A model generated the notes under the pieces. That model was not told where the DNA came from. It ran no database searches and worked only from the letters and a program-made list of their open reading frames with translations. A program made the translations under genes and the position numbers. A stretch of DNA of 64,000 bases, from positions 62,712,370-62,776,369 of the forward strand of contig CM049307.1 of NCBI GenBank assembly GCA_026874595.1. The letters are read 5' to 3'. Positions 1 to 11,400 of this stretch are shown here, one piece after another. The DNA comes from Sipunculus nudus. Lineage: Eukaryota; Annelida; Sipuncula; Golfingiida; Sipunculidae. Positions within the stretch are counted from its first letter, which is position 1. Every line of letters starts with the position of its first letter.

Positions 1-3000
1 CAATTGCGCTCTTTACACAGCGCTTTACCTATAGGCCTACTACCTATATAGTAAGAGCTGTTTTTTTTTTTTGCCTTTTTGCCTCGTATCCTGAATCGCT
101 ACACCAGAGGGGAGCACTGTATTTTTGTCCTATCAGATGAGACCGTATCCTGATAGACAAAACGGTTTATCAGCCAATGGAGGAATACACGGAGCCAATG
201 TTGTTCATTTCGTTTTGAGTGACAGCTCATCGCCTTGGCAACCGTCTGAACAGGCCACAGGCTCAGAGAGAATGGCCCCGCACGTCGTTTGCTTATGGCC
301 ATTGGCACATAGGATGCCCGGCCGATGAGTTGTAATTCAAACGAAACGTAACAACAAAGGCTCCGGGCATACTTCGCTGGCTGGTTTCAGTTTTGCAAAC
401 AACAGATACATGGCTACGCTCACATAGCTGTAATGTCAAAATCGAATCGGTCGATGATGCGAGAATGCAGAGGAAGCAATTAAAATTCGACCATAAACTG
501 TCATCAAGCCGCGCTTCAAGCGCAGCTATGGGCGGAGCCAGGATGCCTGTCGAGTGTTTGTTAATTGGCATCTAGTCGGATGCTTGTCACATCATACGCA
601 CGTTTTTTCAGCAGACAACGAACCGCCACCTGGTGTCTAAGTTTATCATAAACGGTCAAAGCAGGCAGCGTTAAAATCAGTTGCTTCTTTAGAAGCGCAA
701 GATTTCCGCTGCCTCGGGAGCGTATTGTCCGATGTACTTCTCTGTTTTGTAATCCAAGCTTACTGCTCTGACCAAGTCCATCTTTTTAATATATAACTTA
801 CCAGAGTGAGTAGGCATATAAATAAGGTATGTTTGGTGTTTATTCTTCTCATGGAGCAGAGCACGTTATGAGACTTGAATAAACTCTGTATGACTCTATG
901 TTCAATGTTCGGGGTATAACTAAGTGCTTGACATCTCTCAAAGATATGACTCCAACTCCGATTGAATAATAGATCGGGTTCCAGGCAACAACTTTTTTTA
1001 AACTGCATTATCAATATCTGTTTTGTGTATACATCTGTTAGCTCTGGCCAGTGATAACCTGAACCAACATCATCGATTACGACATTGATCTTTCGAGTAG
1101 AGATAACAATTATTTTCGTTTTAGAGAGTAAAAAAAAAAAAAAAAACAAAAACAGCTGAATATATAATCCAATAAAATCAACAAAACAGTTGAACCCCGC
1201 TTTGCGACCACCCCACAATTGCGACCACAATACAATTACGTCCACTTTTCTTGGTCCTGAATATGTTTAAGTGATATTTCAGTGATAAATAAATTGCGAC
1301 CACCCCTGAATTCAGAATAACGGGGATACTTTCTGGTCCCAAAGTTAATGTAGTTCCAGAAATGCGACCATTTAATACTGTAATATTATTTGGCCCAAGT
1401 GACTAGTCTCGCCGAGTATCACTGCCAAGCAAATGATAGCTTCATATAAAGGGCATCACATTCCTCATTAACATAATATCGTAAATCATTTGAAAAAAGA
1501 TAAACGATAAACACAAGAAAGAAAACAATTGGTAATTCAATGTAGAAACACATCACTCAACTGTAAGCTGAGTGATGAAAAAGTCAACGAAAACTTGGTC
1601 AAAATTGGCAATGTTAATTATGCCATCTCTTAAATTCACTAAGTCGAGGACGATGCTTCCTATAACCTGTTCCTCTTCACAGATATCTGGCGACTTAACT
1701 TTGCAAGAAAGTTCACTAAATTCAATCATATGTACATCAGTTTTATATTTTTCACATTAGTTACCTATATTGTTACCAATAAAACTAGACAGACCATCTC
1801 TCTGTGAGCTATAAAAGAAACAAGTAAATTATTAGACCTGCACATACAAAATATCATTTTGATAAATCTCTTCTCTGTCTGCATGCTCAAAGGGAGACTT
1901 CCAGGAACTGACAATACAAAAGGTGTATATGAATTGTGGGGTTGTTTCCAGAACGCACGTTAACCTCTGTTTAAGGCACGAATTATATACTTTATGTCTC
2001 ATGATTCAAGTGTGGAATCTATAAAAAGATGAACAATATGACTGGAATAGAAAATTAACAATTTGTCCAGGTAGCCCCTGAAATTAGCTAAAAGTCTATT
2101 AATATCAGAAAAGAAAATACCCCGCTTTTTATGTAATTCATTTTTTTAATTAGCCATTCCGCATGAATGGCTGACAGTCCTGGGTGGCAATTGTGGGTAT
2201 TGGCCTATTTTAATAACCTAGCGATGTTAATTGCTCACCGGTGTTATGACTGCCTAATGTGCGGGGAGTTAAGCTCACTATTTCTAACACTTACAACTTG
2301 TTTAATCCTAATCAGTCCCATTAACGGTTAGGTTAATCCTAAATGTGCTCATACTTTGTTACAGAACCTAATAATAACAGATCACGTAGTCGTGACGAGC
2401 ATCAATTTTGTTATGGAGATAAAAAAAATCAAATTCTGTAACACTAGGCAGCGTGAAATGTCTAGGGGAATGAATTAAGAAGTCAGTGTTTTTTTGTTAA
2501 CAAATAATTATAATTTATTCTTAAAACAACCCTAACATTACAATACACTGAATCAATACAATTACACAGTATAACAACAGTACAACAGCAAATCAATACA
2601 ATAACACAGTATAATAAATAAACTGTACAGTACCTGGATACCACCACTGTCACAGCGACAACAATTCCTATAAAATGTATAATCTAGATGAACAGTTCAC
2701 ATAAATTTTCTTAGTGAATAATATTCCAATTCAATCACAAAATCAATCTGTTGTAATCCAAAAGTGAAGTTCTTGTTATTATCCCGAAAGCAAACTGGAG
2801 ACAGGCCGCACTAAATCTGCATAGAGTTCGTAGAATCCCTGACACTACTGCAATTATCGGATAGGTCCAAAACTGACTCACACTCTTCTGTGTCCGCTGG
2901 AATATTTCTCTCCCCTCCCACAGCTCTAAAACACAGCCCGTATTTATATATAAAATTCTAGAAACTTCTATTTCACAAACAATAGAAAGAACCCAACAAT

Positions 3001-4742
3001 ACATAATACACACGCCTAAAGAACAATACATGACACGCGCTCCCAGCCCAGAAAGTTCCAGAATAGCATGAGCGCTGTGTTTCTACACGTCAGAGTTCAA
3101 CCAATGCGGATTTCACCGAGCCTGAAATATACACGGCCAGGCGAGGTTGCTACAGCAAAGAGCCACGCCCGCGCCACACGAATCAAGTGAAACATTATGC
3201 CTTATTTTTAAAACCTGACACTTCATTGTGATATATTTGAAATGTGTCACACAGATCTGTTATTACCCTTAATGTTGGAGCATCTTGTTGTACTCAGAGT
3301 TTCATGCCGGTGTAGTGTATGGTATCAACACCTGGGAGATCGTCAGATAACTGACGCTCGTTGGGGACTGAGTTGGTACTGTTATTTTCTCTCTGCACGG
3401 CGTTTGAAAACTAATTCGCTACGCCTGTTTAAAAGGATTATTAAATTGTCGCTATTCTTATGTATAATATGTTGCATTTATTTCTCCTCCATACAGAGGC
3501 TGCATTGATGTGAAGTTCGTTTCATTGTGTTAGAGTGTTGGATTATTTCGCAGGTAGTTGAATATTGTATTTTCTTTCTATTTAGGGTCCAAATATTCTT
3601 CCCAAGTTCTTTTTCTTTTTCGTAACGTTCATTTCGGAATGATTTGTTGTGGTAATTGTTCTGATTGCTGAATGTGCCACTTGCTTATCCAAATTAGCAT
3701 GCGGTTTGGTGTTATGTGTACTCTCTGTACACAGCGCGTGATCTCCTGGTGACCTTCCACTCACACGTTGTGAGAAATACGATTCTTCAGGTTTGGCAAG
3801 ATGCCAAGCACCCAGTCAGTTTTTGCCAAAAAAAAAGCTAAAATTTGATTGGCTAAGCGTGTACACAACAATGCAAGAACGTTAAAAGAAATCTGATTTG
3901 CTCAGCGTGTAAACATACATGGCTGTGAACATACCAAACCCGTGCGGCACTGCGAAAAAGGAAATATCCAAACGGTGGGGGAAAACTGACCTCAGGCCAA
4001 CAAGCAAGTTAGAATAGAGATTGTTTTGACTGCTTCGTGTGTATTCCAACAGGGGGTGGTAAAAAGCTGTGCTACCAAGCACGTTCGATCGCAGTGCAAA
4101 TCGACTGGCACCTCGAACCACATCCGATTGTGCTGGTCATGCCTGCAATGTGATTGGTTAAATATTACGCAGGGGGATTTCCAATAGACAGCAGTGCCTG
4201 TTGGTCAAACCTGACTGACAACCGCGGTTTTTGCAGCGGTTAGTGTAGCGAATAGAGCATAGCGTTACCGCTGCTTATGGAGCGTGGTGTTCGGTGGTGA
4301 CCTTTACTTTGTAAATGATGTTGCTGGCAAGGCAATTCCCGTCAAGGAACATGTTTTTTTTTTATATTATTTTCGTTTGCTGCTGGGTTTTTTTTTTTTT
4401 GCAGTAATTTTTTTATGAGCTGTTATTATTTGCATGATATTTCTCATGCAACTGTAGCTAATTTGAATCGTGTTTTTGTAAAGATTTTGTGTACTTTATT
4501 ATCCCGCTTCCTTATTAGTTTCAAGAATTGTGCTCCGACATTTGTTTTTACGTTCTTGCTGTATGATGTGTTATACCAAATCATCTTTCATGCTCTGTTT
4601 TTTTTTTTTTTTGGCTTTCTTTTTTTGCTGTTCATTGTTGCCACTTCCAGCAGTTTAACTGATGCTTTCATTGTACCCGGCTTTCTTTAGGGCGGAACTA
4701 TATTTGTAATGCATCTTCAAATATTTCTCTAATAATTGATGA
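1..4742. other. Intergenic DNA, no gene recognised
   Basis: I see no supportable gene here. Open frames are short or overlap on both strands, and none shows a family motif or a credible splice pattern. The stretch 1195-1385 carries repeated 'gcgaccacc' phrases typical of dispersed repeats in invertebrate genomes. Around 2551-2614 a roughly 24-bp phrase occurs twice with a 40-bp offset. At 3837-3920 a phrase containing GATTGGCTAAGCGTGTA is followed by a diverged second copy. The rest is plain AT-rich sequence. Confidence 0.6.
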
Positions 4743-5053
4743 TAAGGCCCAAAAAATAAAAGATATTGTTCTCAGGCACCGCCCGCGTCAATTTTAACCC
4801 CCCGCATCAAACATTTTTATTTTGATATTCATCTTTCAAGAAGATAAAATAATACAATTTTGATACGATTTCCTTTATTATGTAGGGCCATTACCTGTTT
4901 AGCAAGGAGAATCCTGTCATTTTCATGCTTTTCCCAGATCAAAAACATTTTTATCGAAACATACAAAAAAGGTCAAAAATAAAATACCGCCCGCCCGCAT
5001 TGATTTCTGAAAAAAAGTGCATGAGAACCATACCCTTTTATGTTTTTGGCCTA
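4743..5053. mobile_element. MITE copy 1 (AAGGTATGGTTCTCAGGC family)
   Basis: This is one of three ~310-bp copies in the window; the others are at 28278-28583 and 35246-35558. Each is bounded by GGCC plus an A-run. Each has terminal inverted repeats of the form AAGGTATGGTTCTCAGGC on the left and the reverse complement GCCTGAGAACCATACCTT on the right, followed inward by a CCGCCCGC-type block on both sides. There is no coding capacity, which fits a non-autonomous DNA transposon. This copy's left terminus has mutated (AAGATATTGTTCTCAGG). Its right edge touches the decayed reverse transcriptase, so it may have inserted into that older element. Confidence 0.8.
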
Positions 5054-6357
5054 ATAAAAAATAATTTTGGTCTTTTCGCGAGTGCCTGCGGTAAGTTATT
5101 GATGATGGATGGTGGGTGGTTTGATTGGTAGTTAATGTAGACGGGCTTATCGTTGGGTTTTCTATAGGGTTTAGTTTGTCCAGTGCGGAGGTCGAAATTG
5201 AAATCGAGGAAGTGTACATATTTTTAATTAGTTTGAGCTGTGATTTTAAGCCCGCTTTCCTGGAATATTTTAATTAGTTTCTTAATTCCTAGTTCGGTCA
5301 GCCTGCTATCTGATGCCGATCGCAAGACAGCTAGGTCAATGTATCGGCCTATGCTTTCTGTGTTCAAATTTGTTTCTAAGTCACTAAGAAGGTATAATCG
5401 CACAAGTTCAGATATTTCGGCGCCGTCAAAAGCACCCATAGTGACGTCAAATTGATTTGATGCGCCTATTTTTGTCCAACGTTTGCCGCAGTTTTTATAA
5501 AGTAGTAATCTTTTAGAGTGCAGTGTGGCTTCGAGCTCTGTTTTTTTTGTATATTTGTGAACTGTTTTGCCAGTTTTAAGGATTTAATTAGGAGGCTCTC
5601 ATAGATAAACGAGTAGACATCAATAATATCGAACATGACGTATGTTAATTGTTTCTTATTGCTGAGTCTAGAAACCATTTGAGAAACTCGTTGGTGAATT
5701 GACTTTGTTTTGTCCACGAAAAGTTTAATTGATTCGGTCAAAGGTAACTTAACTAACACCTCCCATTTCGGGTTAAATTGAGCTTCTTAACCGGCATTTA
5801 GTGTTGGTTTCGAAATTTTCATTGTGTTCCTTGATAATGATGAAAGCGGGCTTTCAGTGCTGTGGGTTATTCTGTCCGAAATGTTGAGATTTCTAGCTAT
5901 GTTGTTAAACTCCATACTCGTCAATGTTTTCTTTGTCTGTGCGTTTGTACTTTTGTACTGGTGTTTTCTTTTATGATCCAGTCATAGTCAGTGTAGCTTA
6001 TTTTGTACAAGCTTCTTGTTTTGTCCGCTTTCACGAAAACTTCATTCGACTTGCAGATTTTGTCCCATGTCTTCTCATAGGTTGGCTTCGAATTGGCTGT
6101 CGGCATTTCTGAATTGGATGTTTTCTACTACATGGAGGAGGACCCTTTCAAATTCTACCATTTCCTCAACCTGGGGTGGGTATAATTTGTATTTCAGCCC
6201 AAAATTTTAAGCTTGTTTTTCACTGTCACTATTTTGGCTGGTTTCTGATTGTCCTTAAGAAAAAAATGAATGCTTTCAATCGCTTACGCATAATAAGTTC
6301 CTCGGTCTTCTCGGGCAGTTTCTTTATATAGTCCTTCCCGGATGGGATTGGAATGTT
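5054..6357 (-). pseudogene. Degenerate reverse transcriptase of a retroelement
   Basis: Conceptual translation on the minus strand gives, in order, blocks characteristic of a family of animal retroelement reverse transcriptases. They are an N-terminal block with LKNIPIPSGKDYIKKL (about 6355-6300), VFVKADKTRSLYKISYTDYD (about 6050-5990), the palm motif A region VMFDIIDVYSFI (about 5640), GAFDGAEISELV with LYLLS (5436-5383), the catalytic box, then LKITAQTN and a thumb block with YRKPNDKPVYINYQSNHPPS (about 5160-5100). The blocks lie in different frames and are broken by stops. At about 5335 the expected Y-x-D-D catalytic box reads YIDL, so one of the paired aspartates is lost. The element is therefore dead. 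Its clade is unresolved; the thumb region resembles Penelope-like elements, but no GIY-YIG domain is visible. Confidence 0.78.
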
Positions 6358-7541
6358 TTTTAGTCATATATTAAACAAATATGGTTTTGAGAAGAAAGCT
6401 TTTCAGTTCCCCCATCAGATAAAGACCAAAAAAATAATAATGATACTTTGGGAACAACACCTGTTGTGCGTAATGGTAAAATTTTGTAGTGATTAGGGCA
6501 CATTAAATCGGTTGTGCCAGCTTTCCAAGAAAATACGAATATCTGTTTCAAATATTGAAATTATATTTGTATATTATTTTTGTATTGTATATGATAAACA
6601 CAAAGTGAGACATTTTTCATACCTTTAAGAAATCGTTTACGGATTTTATGTCATTGCACAAATAAGCAACATTTAAGAGGATTTGGTCTTAATTTTAAAG
6701 AACTAAATAAATAAATTAAATAAAACGGGAGCGGCGAATCCGTAAAACAATTAGTTTTTTTTGTGTGGCCTCAATGCATAATTATGTTCCGCTGTACATA
6801 CATGCTCATATTTCTGTTTAAGAATCACAAAGTTCTGGCGTTGTCCAAATATGTGAATAACCCTTATATTTCATTATATATAAGAATCCAACAATTGTTA
6901 TATAAAATGTATATAATTCGTTTCCAATACTTTGGTCGACCTTGCTATGCAGAACGCCGATCAATGTGACAACACATACAGACACAGGATGCAATGAACA
7001 CCCTCCATGATGAAATATTTCCGTTGAATAGGAATCTCCTCTTATAGGAACTTCTCCAGGAAATCTGGAACCCGATGAACGTATATCATTTATATAGTAC
7101 AGGTGCATTATCAGGTTTGGCACAGTTATGTCAAATATTATCTTGGTCATATCCCATTTCGAAAAGAGATATCAATACATTCTCCTCTGCAGGTTCATGT
7201 TGACACTTCTCAAATTTTGAGCAACATTAGGTTTAATTCACGGTCAGAACGAAACAGGTTTGGTACAACGGAAGGGCATAATAAAGAATTTCGCTGTAGA
7301 AACTACAAGTTAACAATTTCTTTAATTATCTTAAAAGTGTTAACGGAAAAATCAGAGTCCAACTTGTACATTTTTATGACTTTGCTCTTTTTAAAACAAG
7401 GAGACCCATTCTAAGAACTATGACCGATTCAATCAACAGATTTCTGTTACGTTTTTTGTTTGTTCACTTTTATGAAGACCTATGGACCTATGCCAGTTGC
7501 GGAAACACGCAGTTTCTTAACGCGTATCAGCATAGCCGTAA
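6358..7541. other. Intergenic DNA, nothing recognised
   Basis: AT-rich sequence with only short overlapping open frames on both strands. No motif, RNA gene or repeat could be assigned. Part of it may belong to the 5' end of the neighbouring decayed retroelement, but the recognisable protein similarity stops near 6357. Confidence 0.5.
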
Positions 7542-7595
7542 ACACCAAGCAAGACAGTGTCAGGGTTAGAACACTGACACTGTCTTGCTTGGTGT
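7542..7595. repeat. Perfect 22-bp inverted repeat with 10-nt loop
   Basis: Positions 7542-7563 and 7574-7595 are exact reverse complements (22 of 22 bases; the left arm begins ACACCAAGCAAGACAGTG). They are separated by the 10-nt loop GGTTAGAACA. Either strand could form a stable hairpin. The arms are perfect although the surrounding DNA is diverged and non-coding. No flanking terminal repeats or terminator-like T-run are present. The stem is short for a canonical animal pre-miRNA. It may instead be a recent foldback duplication or a replication/assembly artefact. Confidence 0.9.
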
Positions 7596-7683
7596 ATGAT
7601 TCCCTTGGTCACAGGGAAGATGTCTAATGGTTAGAAAATGTACAAGACACGGAAAATCCGTCTACCGTGAAATGCCTGGCAAT

Positions 7684-7771
7684 GGTGCACACTGCGCAGA
7701 ATCAGACTCACGAGAGAACGACTCTGCTGGTTAGGGTTTGTGGGCTTCAAAATGTGAGGCCCACAATGCAA
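7684..7771 (+). repeat. Dispersed ~88-bp repeat, copy 1
   Basis: This segment, including the phrase CTCTGCTGGTTAGGGTTTG, matches the reverse complement of 46186-46272 along nearly its whole length, with a small number of substitutions. Both copies run from near a TGCGCAGAATC block to a CCCACAATGC block. The family is unidentified. Without coding content or obvious inverted termini it is best treated as a short dispersed repeat fragment. Confidence 0.75.
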
Positions 7772-8063
7772 CAAGGCTTCTAAATACAGTGAAGAGGGAA
7801 GTTCCAATATGTTGGATAAAAATTTTTTTAAGGAAAATTACATACACATGGGTGTGTTTGTGGTATAAGGAATAAGCAATATTTGGTATAAATTCGCATA
7901 TGAAATGTGAAACAGGTTTGCTTGAAATGTAACAGATTTTGTTTTTAAAGTTTGATCCCCCATTTTCTAACTAGTAGAGGTTCTTTTTGAGTAATAAATA
8001 CATACGAAGGAATGGTGGGCAATAGTGATGGCCGTGTGATGGACTATATCAGGTAAATGCAGA

Positions 8064-8215
8064 AACAGGTGCAGGTCGATCCCTTTTTCAGCCGCCGCAA
8101 CCTTTTTAAAGAGTTTCTGACCAAGTTTTGCGGCCTTGACCCCCCCCCCCTATTCTGGTCATCAGTCCTTCTAATTTGGACTCCTTTCCCTAAATCCTGG
8201 ATCAGCTCCTTTAAA
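8064..8215 (+). repeat. Dispersed repeat with CAGCCGCCGCAACCTTTTT block
   Basis: The phrases 'cagccgccgcaaccttttt', 'ttggactcctttccctaaat' and a nearby C-run recur at 49014-49190 in the same orientation and at 17193-17315 in the opposite orientation. This makes a three-copy dispersed family in the window. Open frames crossing it are antisense shadows. No terminal repeats or target duplications are clear, so the class of element is unknown. Confidence 0.65.
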
Positions 8216-9287
8216 CTAATGTGGTGTAGAGGTCTTGGTGCTGTGTCATGCATTTCTCTTCTGGCTTCAGTTATCGTAAAAGTATTCAAGTAAAAATTCC
8301 GGAGTCATGCTTTTTGTGAACCATGGGTCAACGAGTCCTGTTTTATCACAATGACTGGTCACCATCTCTGTACTTCAAATTCTCCGGTATAATGTAATGC
8401 CCTGTCTTGTCTTCTTCGTGGATCTTCATGTGGTACGGCACCAAGTAGCATTAAAGAGCACCCCGTGTTTGAGGGATAATTTCGCGACGATGTTTTAGCT
8501 ATTTAATTTTTAATGGTACTGTTTTAATTTGAACTGGTATCTTTCTGTCAAATGGTGGATTTACCCTTTTGAAGTGCCACCTTTCGGCAGTTAATGCTAA
8601 AACCGTACGTACTTGCGTTAAAGTATTCCAGCTAATGTTAAAATATTTATTTACCAAAATGCCTGTACCCTAAAAGTGCCCAAGAGTTGTATATATTTTT
8701 CGAATTCAAACCATATGTATAATGAAATAATTTCGATGTTATTTTAAATCATTGGCTAAACCTGAATTCAAGCCAGCTTTTCACCTACCTTTTCTATATA
8801 ATTTATGTGATTTCTGACTTACATTTCTTGCATATCTAGGTAATTTATATTATGAAAACTTATTGTAACGCCTCTGTGACCGATGTATAAATTTGTTTAT
8901 ATACAAGCTGTTGTAAACACAGCAAAGTTGACAAACGAAAAAAAGTAGGCAACCTAAGGTTGTTTTTTGCATATTTGCGGAAATTGTAGGTCACTAGCTG
9001 CAAAATGCCCTTTGCAAAACTATGGTTCTTCTTACTTGCCGTCCGATGTTCTTGTTGAATGTTTTTGGATTATTTTTGCGGGCCTCCACATGTAATAAAC
9101 ACGTGTATATGAACTTAACGATTAGCCTGCGTGCATTAGGATTAGCGTTTTCGATCGGCCTATTTTATAAAAGGTTCAAGGTATTATCTTTAATTAATAT
9201 ACGTCACAGATAAGAATAGGCATCTTTAACTGAGCGAAGTTTAATTTTGTTTATCTGAGGTAAGTCACTATTTTATCTGTGAGACTC
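8216..9287. other. Intergenic DNA, nothing recognised
   Basis: AT-rich sequence with no supportable coding frame, RNA gene or internal repeat. Confidence 0.5.
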
Positions 9288-9352
9288 TGGTGCGGACTGA
9301 ACCCTCGACCTTCGGCTCCGAAATCCAGTGCTGTACCCTCTATGCCTCAATA
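9288..9352 (-). repeat. tRNA-derived SINE fragment
   Basis: On the minus strand the order is a box-A-like GAGGCATAGAGGGTACAG, an anticodon-arm-like segment, and a good RNA polymerase III box B (GGGTTCAGTCC) about 45 bases later. The acceptor stem does not pair and there is no mature tRNA fold. It is therefore a tRNA-derived SINE head or tRNA pseudogene rather than a functional tRNA. Confidence 0.55.
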
Positions 9353-9407
9353 TTTCTTGTCAGCTGTCAACTGCAAATTAAGTTATTTTATTTAGTTAAG
9401 TTATGGT

Positions 9408-9885
9408 TGCGTTGGAGCCCCGTCACCGTGTGAGTCTCAAAACCGTGGTGGTCGCGTTACTCTAGTGGTGTAAATTCCGTGGTGGTCGCGTTACCGGGGT
9501 GGAAGAGTCACTCTGGTGGTCGCGTTACCGTGGTGGTGTTACCGTGGTGGTTGTGAAACCATGGTGGTTGTGATACCGTGGTGGTCGCGTTAATGTGATG
9601 GTTATATTAACGTGGTGGTCGCGTTACCGGGGTGAAAGAGTCACCCTGGTGGTCACGTGACCGTGGTGGTCGCGTTACCATGGTGGATGTGTAACCGTGG
9701 TGGTCGCTTTGCCGGGATGGTCATGTCGCTCATATTACTGGGGAGATTAATGCTACAGATTATGTTACTAGTTTGGTTGATTTAACCAGGGTGGTCTTGT
9801 AACCGGGGTGGTCCTTTCGCCGAAGATTCTTGGTATTTCCATTTGGAGACTAACCGGGGTGGTCACGTCACTGTGATGGTCGGTA
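9408..9885. repeat. Minisatellite, GTGGTGGTCGCGTTACCG units
   Basis: Imperfect tandem copies of an 18- to 24-base phrase, best seen as GTGGTGGTCGCGTTACCG, fill this block. Most variation is in the GTTACCG portion. Units become more diverged towards the 3' side (after about 9720). No protein-coding interpretation is supported. The array abuts another GT-rich minisatellite after a ~350-bp gap. Confidence 0.88.
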
Positions 9886-10239
9886 AATTGTTATAAGAAA
9901 TAACATCCTTATAAACTGCAATAAATTTGGAAGGATTACCATGTTTGCATTGTAAGTTAGGCGGGATTGGACTGACATGCAGTTTTCAAATTTGATTTAT
10001 CAATAGCAGCTCTATTTTCAAAATTATTTATCATACCTGTCTTTTTACAATATACAGTGCAACACAGAACATTCAGTATTTTTGCCTAACATTACGGCAT
10101 GGGAAAATTAAAACATGTATAACAAATATGGTTCTGAATATGCTCGGCAGATGGCGCCTAGCACAAGATTCACACTATAAGCAAATGAAGAGCACAGGCG
10201 GGCGGCAATTAATTCTGTGAAATATAACGGTGTAATGTA

Positions 10240-11400
10240 AGGTGTATTGAACAGGTGTACTGTGTACTTGGTAAATGGTCCACAGGTGAATGATGCAACA
10301 GTGTTTGTGGTGTACATCACACGTATGATGTACAAATACAGGGATGTGATGTACAGGTGAATGATGTACAGGTGTATCTTGATCAAGAGGTGGTGTACAG
10401 GGGTGTAATGTAGAGGTGTATGATGTACAGGGGTGTGATGCACAGATTTGTGGTGTACAGGTGTGTGGTGTTTAGGTGTGTGTTGTACAGGGGTGTGATG
10501 TACAGTTGTATGGTGTACAGGTTTGTTGTGTACAGGGGTGTGGTGTTTAGGTGTGTGTTGTACATGGGTGTGGTGTCCAGGTATGTGGTGAAGAGGTGTT
10601 TGATGTACAGGGGATGTGGTGCGCAGGTGTATGGTACACAAGGGTAATTGTTCAGGGGTGTGTTGTACAGGGGTGTGGTGTTCAGGAGTGTGATGTAAAT
10701 GGGTATGGTGTACAGGGGTGTGGTATCCAGGTATGTGGTGTAGAGGTGTGTGAAGTACAGGGGATGTGGTGTGCAGTTACGTGGTGTACAGGGGTGTGGT
10801 TCTCAGGGTGTGGTGTAGAGGTGTGTGGTATACAGGGGAGTGGTATTCGGGTGTGTGGTGTACAGGGGTAGGGTGTACAGGTATGTGGAGTACAGGGGTG
10901 TGGCGTTCAGGTGTGTGATATACAGGGGTATGGTGTACAGGGGTGTGGTGTACAGGGGTGTAGTGTCCAGGTATGTGGTGTAGAGGTGTTTGATGTACAG
11001 CGAATGTGGTGTGCAGGTGCGTGATGTACAAGGGTGTGGTGCTTAGGGTGTGGTGTAGAGGTGTGTGGTGTACATTGTTCTGGTATTCGGGTGTGTGGTG
11101 TACATTGATGTGGTGCACAGGTGTGTGGTGTACAGGGGTGTGGTTTTCAGGGGCGTGATTTACAGGTGTATGATGTACTTATGTGTTGTGGACAGGCTGT
11201 GGTGTTCAGGGATGTGGTGTACAGTGGTGTGGTGGTCAGGGATGTGGTGCACAGGGATGTAATGTACAGGTGTGTGGTGTATAGGGGTGTGGTGTTCAAG
11301 AGTGTTGAGTACATAAATGTATGGTGTATCTGTCTCATGTACAGATCTTTTGTGTACATTGTGTTTAGGTTTTATATGAATACAGGAGTATTGTGTTAAC
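10240..11400. repeat. Minisatellite, TGTACAGGGGTGTGGTG units
   Basis: More than a kilobase of short tandem units of about 15 bases, consensus near TGTACAGGGGTGTGGTG, often organised as 30-base doublets in which 'tacagg' alternates with 'ttcagg'. The repeat lacks stop codons in several frames on both strands. That creates long spurious frames rich in Val-Cys-Gly on the plus strand and His-Thr-Pro on the minus strand. These are repeat artefacts, not genes. Confidence 0.92.

Noticed and set aside
760-1245. 161-residue minus-strand frame
   Set aside because: It includes a poly-Phe stretch from an A-run and shows no family motif or splice context.
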